A stretch of DNA of 64,000 nucleotides from Patiria miniata (Eukaryota > Echinodermata > Asteroidea > Valvatida > Asterinidae). The stretch lies in the NCBI RefSeq assembly GCF_015706575.1, contig NW_024037056.1, positions 3,992,109 through 4,056,108 on the forward strand, given 5' to 3'. The position numbers were made by a program, and so were the translations under genes. The notes under the pieces are model-generated. The model was not told where the DNA came from and did no database searches. It was given only the letters and a program-made list of their open reading frames with translations. Shown here piece by piece: positions 49,701 through 60,800 of this stretch; within the stretch, counting starts at the first letter, position 1, and each line of letters opens with the position of its first letter.

Positions 49701-52546
49701 TTGCCCAAAAGGCATGGAAATGTTTTGTTTATATTCATAAGATGGAATTTTGCGTCGGGGCGATGTAAACCAAAATAAGGTTTTTTCCCTTCACCGATGT
49801 ATAAACACTGTATACTACCTCCCGCGGTAACATACTGGGTATGCAGTGTTTATACGTCGGTAAAGGGCAAAAACCTAATTTAAAATGTTTTTAATGTTTA
49901 CAAAAAGGCACTTTTGAATACAAATCAACCAAAAAGGGATATCAAATAGTGTTTATACATTATTTTAAGCAGAGAATGAAGTTGCAAAGAATATGTTCTT
50001 CAGTGAAATTAATTGCATGGACTCTTTAAAGTAGGCTTATTCCTTGTGGTAAGAGACAATAATAATATTTGTTCCTTTTTATTTGCTTTCAACTGACACT
50101 CGAGTATTAGTACTACCATTTTTGATCATTTGACCGTGTTATTATTTTTTTTTTTTAATTCCTGGTAGTTCTCGACGGAATGAATAGTCGAACCTTACAT
50201 GCAGTATAGAAAGAAGGAGGTGGCCCATAACATCGAGATTTCATCCAACATCTGAAGGAAAAAACAAGCAGAGAAAATCACTTGAGTGAAATAACTAGAT
50301 ACTGTACTGCAAATCTCAACAACTTGAGACTATTAAAACAGTATACAAATACATTTCAACCAGCTTTTTTTTCGTAAAAGGTGCTGGTATTTCTATTATT
50401 TTATATTACACCCATTGGAGAAGCCAATCGTTAGGCCGCCCTCTAGCAGTAACATGGGGCCAAATATACTAAAAATTTGTCTCAAAGTCCCAAAAATTAT
50501 TCTCGAATTGCCTTGGAACGGGGGAGGGGCAATGCATGCCCCGGATCCCAAATAGCAGGAGTGCACCTTTACTCAATATCGAGACCCCCCTTCTCGGTGC
50601 GTTTTCTGGAAGCTAGCTCCGCCCCTGCGACAGTGCATGACCCTACGTTGTTAATGCTTTCCCTTTAAAACAAAAATGAACCTTAAAACAAACCTGTGAA
50701 AAGATATGGAGCGTCAGATGAAAACTAATCGATCCAATGCCAATAACTGGAACAGAATTTTAACAAAAAGAACACTGATTAATAAGCTATAGAGGCAGAC
50801 ACAGAGAAAATTTCACGTGCATTCTGGGTAATTTTGCTGGTCACAGAGGGCCAGTCTTCAGTTATTTTGTACCTGAATTACTCACAAACAAAAATCTGCA
50901 AAATACAACAAAATAGTATAGTTTTTTTTGTTCAGACTGCTGAAAAGTATAAGGGCTTACAGATTACTCCGATGTAGGATAGGATGAACCTGAGGTCGAC
51001 TCGGTCTCTCCAGGCGAAGGCGATGCCGAACAGTGGCGGAATGATGAAGACGATGTTACTCACTGTGTTCCCTGAGGAACACAATATAAAAGGGACTCAA
51101 ATAATACGATCCACCTTTGGATCGTATCCGAGCATGTGATAACTGTATACACTTACGAGGCCCCCATCAATGGAGAAACCATTGTGCACACTATTGTCAG
51201 TGCAAAGTGACTCTGAACAATAGCTAGCACAATGCTTTTGCCATTGAAGGGGGCCTTCATGATAGAATTTATAGCGTGCCCAGATTAGAATAGCCTGATA
51301 CGAAAATGTGTCAGTTTACTAAAGTTTTCTTCTTTTTGGATTTGTGTTAATATAAGATATAAGATAATTCTATCATCGGTCTGATCCCCAGTGTCTTCAT
51401 AAGCAGATTATGGATAACACAGGTGTTATTTTCCCAGTATGAAATTGTGGTGGCTTATCATTACATGGATTATCTGAATTTAGTGTCAGACGTCGGTGGC
51501 AATACACATGTTGTACATGCATTACGATGTGCAACTGATACCTAGGTGGTGTCACGTGAAGGTTGCACATGAATGATGATAATTATCATAATGAATATTC
51601 ATAACTTCTGGCTCCACGATCGGGATTTTGAACCCATATTGGTCCCAGATTGCACGTGTCTGAGACTAAAGCAGGCGATCGCGAGACACGCTTATGCAGA
51701 GCATATCGCAGACCGTCCCAGACTAGTTGTATACATACATCATTACACTTTCAGATTGTCTGCAACTTGAGATTTCGCAGGCTCGATGTAAAATCAGTTC
51801 TAGTATTAAGCCTATAGCCTAGGCCTATTCATCATGAATTTTGAAATCAAATAATTATTTCATGTACTTCTGAGTTCCAACACCATTCAGCTCATATTTG
51901 AATCCATCTTCGAGCAACCATTGTCGGATCAAACAAATTATTGAATCTTTTCATTTAAATGTAACGGCATATAATGTCAAGCGTTGGTCTATAATTAATT
52001 GCAGTCTGTCACTGAACTCGCTGCTAAAAATAGATCGGTTAGCGTTCGCGTTTAACAAACCAGCTGTTTTTGTCTGTACTGAATGAACCATGGTTGTGTT
52101 TAGATTCGTTGTTCTAAAGGAGAGTTATTGATTTCAGTATACAACGCTGTGTCTTTGCTTGTAAAAAAAATTATAGAATATAGGTAAAATATGACTGAGT
52201 CCACTGCACAATATGAACACCCATTGTTGGATTCCAATATGCTTATTGTCGGAAGACAGCAATTTTATCCTCCTATCCTTTTCTTGTTGAAATATTTTAA
52301 TTTTGCAACAATTCATTTGACTTTAGTCGGATCAGGCTGATTCGGTTCTTGCTATAATTATTCTAAACGATATATAATATAATGCGAATTTAAAACAGCG
52401 TGTTTGCATTGGAACTTACAGAATTCAGCGATGTAGGTCGTAGTGGCATAGTTCCGTTCGCACCAGTCTAGGGTCGAGGATTTAGGCCCCCAGAATCCTG
52501 CGTGGGGTTGGACTCCTAAACCATCCTCCGCTCCAACGGGAGCCAT
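46790..52546 (-). CDS. ACER3: Alkaline ceramidase (ACER3-like)
   Basis: Seven-pass ER/Golgi membrane enzyme hydrolysing ceramide or phytoceramide to sphingoid base and fatty acid. Nine minus-strand exons join in phase: 52546-52420, 51071-50961, 50746-50694, 50251-50199, 49570-49453, 48698-48643, 48326-48225, 47445-47341 and 46871-46790 (268 aa, almost the human ACER3 length). The start is the ATG at 52546, MAPVGAEDGLG; an upstream in-frame GTG was rejected. Calcium-site motif: SSTLDWCERNYATTTYIAEF, with Asp, Trp, Cys, Glu and Asn conserved. Zinc-site residues are His in SISFHLTLH, Asp in MLDEISM, and the two His of QLHAWWHVL. LWNIDNLCCEHV is also a family motif. The acceptor region of exon 8 is duplicated nearby (see 47524-47603). 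The last exon is short and least conserved, so its boundary is the least certain. Confidence 0.93.
47524..47603 (-). pseudogene. Partial tandem duplicate of ceramidase exon 8 and its acceptor
   Basis: About 80 bp here match 47402-47480, the 5' part of ceramidase exon 8 with its upstream intron, offset by 122 bp. In the working copy the minus-strand acceptor reads CAATCAG|ATGG. In the duplicate the same site reads CAATCAAATGG, so the AG is gone. The coding match breaks off before the HAWWH zinc motif. It is therefore a dead partial exon in the intron. Confidence 0.8.
48358..48480. mobile_element. Palindromic MITE with TGACGTCA ends
   Basis: TGACGTCACGCTTTGTTTAC is mirrored by GTAAACAAAGCGTGACGTCA. 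Arms are about 45 bp around a ~30 bp centre. In a ceramidase intron, 30 bp from exon 7. Confidence 0.9.
51157..51256. mobile_element. Short MITE, GGCCCCCTTCAATGG family, second copy
   Basis: GAGGCCCCCATCAATGGAGA and GCCATTGAAGGGGGCCTTC form the inverted ends. The interior AACAATAGCTAGCACAATG is the reverse complement of the interior of 18730-18827. Lies in ceramidase intron 1. Confidence 0.75.
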
Positions 52547-53599
52547 TGCGTTGCTTTCACCTCGATCGTCGCACACTAAAACACAATCTGCATGCGATAT
52601 TCATTTGTTGCTGGCGGGGAGGCTGTTGTAATGTCCTCGAACAGTCTGGATGACTTTTATTCGTTTCTAAAGGATGAGCTCGTAAAATCGGTTAGCGGTG
52701 TAACACGCAGTACTGATCAGTGAACCCTGGAAAATGGATCATTGAAAAAAGAAAAAAAAGTCTAGCATGTGACGTTAGAAGCTGGAGTTGCTCAGTAAGG
52801 CCAAATTGCGGTCTGCACGTCGGCATATGCAGTCACAGTGCAAATTATTGCTTCAATTCAGAACACTGGCTGGTGAATAAATGAATAACTAATTAATTAC
52901 AGGAGTATTTCATTGTGCATTTTGGTTTGCTTTTCAAGTGCTGTTCGATCGATCGGAGACAAGATTTCAGCTGACCTTGCTTTTTGGATAGTAAAACCCA
53001 TCCAGGCTTTACCCGATTTTTATGCAGGTATGTAGGCCAACATTTTGTACTTCCAAATCATTAAAGAATACAATGAGCCCACTACCAGTAAGTCTTCCAG
53101 TGCTAAAAAAAAATGGCGAAAAAAGTCCTATAATTATACGTTCTGTCGTGTCAGTACTCTGAGGCCGCTGTATCTGAATTTTCCCGGCCGAAATGTCCGA
53201 ACTTCAACCATAGAGCTATACTTGCTTATGAGCGTCGCACGGTGGCGCCCTTCAGAATCACTTCGCGCAGTATTTTTTTCTCTCCACGACACGAAATTCA
53301 AAATTCATGAACGACAATCTGTGTAACTTTTTCACTTTATTTTCGTTGAAATAAATGTACGCCTCTTTCTTTTCATTTGAAAACTTCTTTATTTTCATAA
53401 TCATTGCATGGCCTTAAAAAAAAAAGCAACGTTCCCAAGTTAACAATAGAGGGCGGGCTTCAACTACTGCACATTAGCACTTCCGGCAGGCATAATAAAG
53501 ATCTCATTGCTTTCATGGTTTATTCCGCTAAGAAAACCTCCAAAAGTCCAAATTCTCAACATTATTCTCCAGATTTCAGGCCAGAAGCCTTGCCAGAGA
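52547..53599. other. Shared upstream region of ceramidase and THAP/DDE genes
   Basis: The two genes diverge across about 1.05 kb. An acceptor-like CAGATTTCAG ends at 53579 just before the THAP ATG, so an untranslated exon further upstream is possible. No other gene seen. Confidence 0.4.
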
Positions 53600-56500
53600 A
53601 TGCCTGATACTTGCAGTGCCGTCGGCTGCAAGAATCGACGGCAGAGGAAGCGCGCTACGACCGACGGAGTGGAGCTGCATTTCTACCGGATTCCGTGGGG
53701 TCGCACACCGCAGAAGATCGAGAAACGACGGCTGTGGATGCAGGCCATATGCCGGAAGAAATTGCCTGAACACGCTCGGATCTGTAGTGCACATTTCGTA
53801 TCAGGTCAGTTGCAGAATTGGAAAACAAATGTGGTAATAAGTATACAGACGCAACTTCTTTCGCTGTGTACAAAGTCTATGGAGCGTTAATTGTATTTCC
53901 TAACAAAATTGGACATGTTTCTCAGTGAGTCCCAGATTCATGTCTTATCATCACTTTTGCAATGACTGACCTTTATGAGATGAGTATATGAAGAAAAAAG
54001 TGGCATCAGTCGTCAAAATGCAACATTCTTTCCACAGAGTTATTGGATTACAAATCTTAATTAATATTCGGCATTATATTTCCTGACATGCCTGATGCTT
54101 ATTTGCTATGAGTGCGATCCGGCAAAATACCCACTGCCTAATTACGCAAAGTCCCCTCTCCCTCCCCATGCACCCCGGGTCTTATGTGGGGATTTGGTCA
54201 CATTTTTTTTTACTTTGAAATCCTTTATTTGGGGGGGGGGGGGGGGTGGGGATGAGGCGTCGCACATTAAAAGACCAAAGGCTTAAGCAAAAATCAAGAT
54301 TTGAAATATGTAAGGATAACGTTTTTCACGGAACTTATTTTCATTCCCACAGGTGCAGCTTCAGATGATCCTAAGGATCCGGATTACGTCCCAAGTCTTT
54401 TTTCCTACAACAGCAACATCCGTCACCTGCCGCAAACATGTACGCACATGGACAAGTGCTGCGTTCCTAACTGCTGCAACGATTCCCGTTACAACCAAAC
54501 CCAGAGTCTGTCGTTCCATCCGTTTCCCAAGAGTCTTGAACTTAAGCACCGATGGGTCCAAAAAATCACAGTGAAATTCGGCAAGGATTTGCAGGTGAAC
54601 TCACAATTTTTGAAAAAAAAACTCCATTTCATGGACAAGTTGTTTTCCTCAATTCACGTTTCTTGTTTGTCTCTTTTCTCTTTTTGCGTTTCGCATTGAA
54701 TTAACAAAATTCCTAAAATCTATGCCCATCTGTTTATTATTTTGTAACCACAGGTAACCAAAGACACCAGGATTTGCTCAAGGCATTTTCGAAAGTCCGA
54801 CATCGTCACCGACGAGAGCGGGATGAGAGTTGTGAAGCCTCGAGTCTTGCCGTCCAAGTTCCAGCTCTCCAGGGCGTACTCGTTAATGACTGCTTTGGGA
54901 TCTGACGTCGCTGATAGGTAAGCTAGCATCGTGAATTTACACCAGTTATTTTGTCATGAAGTTCTAATGTTTCCGAGGAACTATTGCTTGAAATACTAAG
55001 ACAAAGCAGAAGGAGATAGAAAAGATATCGACCATATCGGGGATATACTTTAGTTGAGTTCATCACAAGTCCAGTCAAAAGAAACAATGGATAAACAATG
55101 AGAAAGGAATTCCTTCGTCTAAGCTCGTTTGAATAGCTTGCGATTGAATTGGAACTTGCTTGGACTTGTGATGGAGTCAACTACAATGTACATCCTATTT
55201 TGTTTCATATCCTTCTTCTCTTGATATAAACTTCTTGTACATCATGGCCCTCTCTCTTTCAGTAAATCTCTGTGTTTAAAAGCTTCGAACATGGTGACTT
55301 AATATGAGAGGTCACAGGAACATTGAAATGTTGGCTGTCATCTGACTCTATATCTATGCTACTGTCTGGGGCAGTGTTTATGAGTACACTTGTCCCCATT
55401 TAGCTTGTCTGAGTTGGTTGCAGAACACACTACACTTTGACACAAAAACGGATACTCATGTGTCTTTATTTTGCTTTGCATTGCAGCAGTCTTACTGAAG
55501 GCACGGTCCAAGACACAACTGGTCCCAGCGTCCACAAGCAGGAGGCACCAGATGAGCAAGAATCGGCCAACATACCAGCACAGACTTCAACATGCGGTCT
55601 TTGGTCATCCGACAATGAAACCCAAGACGTTCAGACCCAGCTTCATCTTGCCAGTGACAGGATTAATGCTCTGGAGTCACAGTGCAAAACGCTGATCAGC
55701 AAACTGTTCTTCCTGGAGAGGTTTTCCAGCGACTCGGAGTGCATCGAGTACTACACCGGCTTTGCCGATTACGAGACACTGAAGGCCGTTTACATGGCCC
55801 TAGATCCCCTGAGTAAAAGCAATTCCTTACGATGGACCGAGGTACGGAGATATTGTAATCTAACGATGGGGACAACTGGAGATCTCGGAATGCCGTTAAA
55901 ACTTATCGATCAGTTCTTCATGTTTCTGTGCTACGTGAAGCAAGGCTTCCACGAACAGGATCTTGCCGTTAGGTTCAACCTGTCGGTCAAGTCCGTCACC
56001 TATATTCTGTTGGTGTGGATCAACTACCTGTTCATCTCATTGCGCAAGTTCCAAATCTGGCCTAGCAGGAAGGCCGTGGATGCGACCATGCCCGCGTGCT
56101 TCAGGACGACGTATCCAAGCACCCGGGTAATCCTGGACTGCACAGATGTCACGGTTCAAATGCCTGGAACGGAGATTCCAGGACGCGACAGTTCGGACGT
56201 CATCCTCACCTTCAAGGGCCTGCTTGGCATTAGCCCCAACGGAGCCGTCATATTTGTGAGCAACTTGTACGATGGTTGTATCTCAAACTACCAAATCACT
56301 AAGTCATCTAGAATCTTAAACCTGATTGTGGACCCTTGTACCGTCCTGGCACGCGAAAGCTTCCAGATCCCAGACGTCCCTAGTACCTACAAGTCTCCCA
56401 TCGTAGTCCCCTCATTTTGGTCGCGTAACGGAGAAACGCACCCGACGCAGGAAATGAGGGAGTTGAAACAGCACATAGAGCGAGCGCTTGCCCACGTCCA

Positions 56501-56636
56501 GGATTACCGCGTCTTCCGAACCATTATTCCCAGGAGCTTGGCGGAGTCGGCCAATGAAATGTGGATGGTATGCGCACTTCTGGCTAACTTCAAGACAAGT
56601 CTCTATCCTGACTCATCCGGCATACGTACATTGTAG
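53600..56636 (+). CDS. Double THAP zinc-finger protein with DDE_4 transposase-like domain
   Basis: Transposase-derived DNA-binding protein. Four exons join in phase: 53600-53804, 54353-54594, 54754-54917 and 55487-56636 (586 aa). The ATG at 53600 starts MPDTCSAVGCKNRR, the first THAP finger (C-x4-C, then CSAH after about 50 residues, closing in DYVPSLF). A second THAP starts at MDKCCVPNCC and closes with RICSRHF and VLPSKF. A short coiled coil (VQTQLHLASDRINALESQ) precedes a helix-turn-helix (residues ~310-350) and a DDE_4 nuclease-like fold: VILDCTDV with the first Asp, FKGLLGISPNGAVIFVS, and HIERAL with the Glu. The usual ADRGF motif reads ARESF, so the second catalytic Asp seems lost. Introns and intact frame suggest a host gene or recent relic rather than an active transposon. 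No flanking inverted repeats were recognised. A pair of AATAAA signals lies near 57750-57775. Confidence 0.87.
55052..55183. mobile_element. MITE, TAGTTGAGTTCATCACAAG ends
   Basis: TAGTTGAGTTCATCACAAGT is mirrored by ACTTGTGATGGAGTCAACTA. 132 bp, in the last intron of the THAP/DDE gene. Confidence 0.78.
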
Positions 56637-57056
56637 GTTGAACGAAGACTTTGATTGAAAATGTTACTGGCCCACAATATAAGATCCAGTACATATATGA
56701 CACTAATTCAGTGACTTCAAAAGCTGACCTTGTTTTCAGAGGAAACAAAAAATCGAACTACCCCGCTTCCCCTCACCTAATTCATCATCTCCACTTTTCC
56801 TGAAATGTAAAAATTTGATGAAACGCTCTACGGGGGAAAAACCCTAAAACAAAACCAAAAAATACACCCTCTGATATGCCGTCTAATTTCCAACTATTTC
56901 AGGCATTGATTTCTTGATTTTTGTTGTTGTTTTGGGGGGGGTTTTCACCCATTATCCAAGGAAGATAGCATATACATGTAATAGTGAATGTCTATTTTAA
57001 TGAATTGAAATGGTACCATTAACACATAGAATATTAATATATACAGGTCACAAAAG
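56637..57056. other. Probable 3' UTR and spacer of the THAP/DDE gene
   Basis: AT-rich, no coding potential. Candidate polyadenylation signals lie only after the MITE at 57057, near 57750 and 57775. Confidence 0.4.
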
Positions 57057-57217
57057 GGAAAGAATGTTGCAACCTGACGCTGCTTTTTTCTTCATAAATT
57101 ATCTCAGTGAAGGACGGTCATTGCAAAAATGATGATAAGACATGAATCTTGGACTGAGAAACATTTCCAATTATGTTAGGAAATTCTGAAGTGGCGTCAG
57201 GTTGACACATTCTTTCC
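57057..57217. mobile_element. MITE-like element, ACCTGACGC family, second copy
   Basis: Inverted ends GGAAAGAATGTTGCAACCTG and the complement CAGGTTGACACATTCTTTCC, each bordering a GACGC. The interior matches 15388-15610 in the same orientation, with a ~50 bp deletion. Lies between the THAP/DDE gene and the satellite. Confidence 0.72.
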
Positions 57218-57852
57218 CACAACAGTTTATTTATTGCTAAAGACCTTTTGATAAACTTTGAAATACATACGTGTGTAAACATTTTAGATGACTAAGTGAG
57301 AAAATGTATAGATTTCAACATTTTTTCAGACTTGTGCGAAATGAACATCTCTTCTTCTGGTACAGTTGTTCATTTGAGGTTTCAATTTGGTTTTAGTAAT
57401 TTATGTTACGTGTATTTATGCATGAAAAACTTTTTGATGAGTTACTACAAAATGCTGCAACATGTTTTATTAGATTTTGAAGCATCGCTAGATTATGGTG
57501 CTTGAAATAGGGGAATGTGACACAGTATTAAGCAGGAACAATTATTTGATTGCAGAGCAGAACAGTGTTCAATATTTTGTGTTTTGGGAAAGAGTTGTTG
57601 AAAAAGTCAAAGGTAAAATCAGTGGTGTCCTTGGAATTAAAGATCCTTATGAAATGTTACTCGTTTTTATCTTCAATGGACTGTTTCCACCTTACGAATG
57701 TTTGTAAGTATGCATTGTTTCTGTACACCCAGTCATGTGCAATTTAGAGAATAAAGATGTACAATATTTCATGAAATAAAATTTAAAAATCTTGAAAAGT
57801 CTGTCTAAAAATAATATTTTCAGTCAAAATTACAAAATTCGTGTATGTAAAT

Positions 57853-60800
57853 GAAAGGGGTCAACTTACATTTTAATTGGCCTTTTTTTAAAACAAGGCA
57901 GGAATTCATCTGGAAGCAAGAGGAACATCAATCAATACTCTAACACGCACAATTTTGAAGATTTGGGCAATTATCATATTTTTGGAGAATAAATAAATAT
58001 TTTTTGAGCGATTTTTCTTTAATTTTTCGACGGAATTTCCCCTTTAATAGCACATCTGTCCAGTAATCGATTTGGAATGCGTTCTAGGGGGCCTTAAGGC
58101 ATCTTTCTAGCAACTTTCAAGACATTTCTTTTTTTGGCCAAAATTGCAAAAATGTAAGGGGTTAGCCTTACATTTTTAGTCAAAATCGGCCAAAAATTGA
58201 CTTTTCCCAAAACAAGGCAGGAATTCATCTGGATGCAAGAGGACCATCAATCAATACTCTAACACGCATAATTTGGAAGATTTGGGCAAAAATCATCGAT
58301 TTTTGGAGAATAAATAAATATTTTTTGAGCGATTTTTCCTTAATTTTTCGATAGAATTTCCCCTTTAATAGCACATCTGTCCAGTAATCGATTTGGAGTG
58401 CATTCTAGGGCCCTTAAGACATCTTTCTAGCAACTTTCAAGAAATTTCATTTTTTGGCCAAAATTGAAAAAAATGTAAGGGGTTAGCCTTACATTTTTAG
58501 TCAAAATCGGCCAAAAATTGACTTTTCTCAAAACAAGGCAGAAATTCATCTGGATGCAAGAGGAACATCAATCAATACTTTAACACGCATAATTTGGAAG
58601 ATTTGGGCAAAAATCATCGATTTTTGGAGAATAAATAAATATTTTTTGAGCGATTTTTCCTTAATTTTTCGACGGAATTTCCCCTTTAATAGCACATCTG
58701 TCCAGTAATCGATTTGGAATGCGTTCTAGGGGCCTTAAGGCATCTTTCTAGCAACTTTCAAGAAATTTCATTTTTTGGCCAAAATTGAAAAAAATGTAAG
58801 GGGTTAGCCTTACATTTTTAGTCAAAATCGGCCAAAAATTGACTTTTCTCAAAACAAGGCAGAAATTCATCTGGATGCAAGAGGAACATCAATCAATACT
58901 CTAACACGCATAATTTGGAAGATTTGGGCAAAAATCATCGATTTTTGAAGAATAAATAAATATTTTTTGAGCGATTTTTCCTTAATTTTTCGACGGAATT
59001 TCCCCTTTAATAGCACATCTGTCCAGGAATCGATTTGGAATGCGTTCTAGGGGCCTTAAGGCATCTTTCTAGCAACTTTCAAGACATTTCATTTTTTGGC
59101 CAAAATTGAAAAAAATGTAAGGGGTTAGCCTTACATTTTTAGTCAAAATCGGCCAAAAATTGACTTTTCCCAAAACAAGGCAGAAATTCATCTGGATGCA
59201 AGAAGAACATCAATCAATACTCTAACTCGCATAATTTGGAAGATTTGGGCAAAAATCATCGATTTTTGGAGAATAAATAAATATTTTTTGAGCGATTTTT
59301 CCTTAATTTTTCGATAGAATTTCCCCTTTAATAGCAAATCTGTCCAGTAATCGATTTGGAGTGCATTCTAGGGCCCTTAAGACATCTTTCTAGCAACTTT
59401 CAAGAAATTTCATTTTTGGCCAAAATTGAAAAAAATGTAAGGGGTTAGCCTTACATTTTTAGTCAAAATCGGCCAAAAATTGACTTTTCTCAAAACAAGG
59501 CAGAAATTCATCTGGATGCAAGAGGAACATTAATCAATACTCTAACACGCATAATTTGGAAGATTTGGGCAAAAATCATCGATTTTTGAAGAATTAATAT
59601 GTATTTTTTGAGCGATTTTTCCTTAATTTTTCGACGGAATTTCCCCTTTAATAGCACATCTGTCCAGTAATCGATTTGGAATGCGTTCTAGGGGCCTTAA
59701 GGCATCTTTCTAGCAACTTTCAAGAAATTTCATTTTTTGGCCAAAATTGAAAAAAATGTAAGGGGTTAGCCTTACATTTTTAGTCAAAATCGGCCAAAAA
59801 TTGACTTTTCCCAAAACAAGGCAGGAATTCATCTGGATGCAAGAGGACCATCAATCAATACTCTAACACTCATAATTTGGAAGATTTGGGCAAAAATCAT
59901 CGATTTTTGAAGAATTAATATGTATTTTTTGAGCGATTTTTCCTTAATTTTTCGACGGAATTTCCCCTTTAAAAGCACATCTGTCCAGTAATCGATTTGG
60001 AGTGCATTCTAGGGCCCTTAAGACATCTTTCTAGAAACTTTCAAGAAATTTCATTTTTTGGCCAAAATTGAAAAAAATGTAAGGGGTTAGCCTTACATTT
60101 TTAGTCAAAATCGGCCAAAATTGACTTTTCTCAAAACAAGGCAGAAATTCATCTGGATGCAAGAGGAACATTAATCAATACTCTAACACGCATAATTTGG
60201 AAGATTTGGGCAAAAATCATCGATTTTTGGAGAATAAATAAATATTTTTTGAGCGATTTTTCCTTAATTTTTCGACGGAATTTCCCCTTTAATAGCACAT
60301 CTGTCCAGTAATCGATTTGGAATGCATTCTAGGGGCCTTAAGACATCTTTCTAGCAACTTTCAAGAAATTTCATTTTTTGGCCAAAATTGAAAAAAATGT
60401 AAGGGGTTAGCCTTACATTTTTAGTCAAAATCGGCCAAAAATTGACTTTTCTCAAAACAAGGCAGAAATTCATCTGGATGCAAGAGGAACATTAATCAAT
60501 ACTCTAACACGCATAATTTGGAAGATATGGGCAAAAATCATCGATTTTTGGAGAATAAATAAATATTTTTTGAGCGATTTTTCCTTAATTTTTCGACGGA
60601 ATTTCCCCTTTAATAGCACATCTGTCCAGTAATCGATTTGGAGTGCATTCTAGGGCCCTTAAGACATCTTTCTAGCAACTTTCAAGAAATTTCATTTTTT
60701 GGCCAAAATTGAAAAAAATGTAAGGGGTTAGCCTTACATTTTTAGTCAAAATCGGCCAAAATTGACTTTTCTCAAAACAAGGCAGAAATTCATCTGGATG

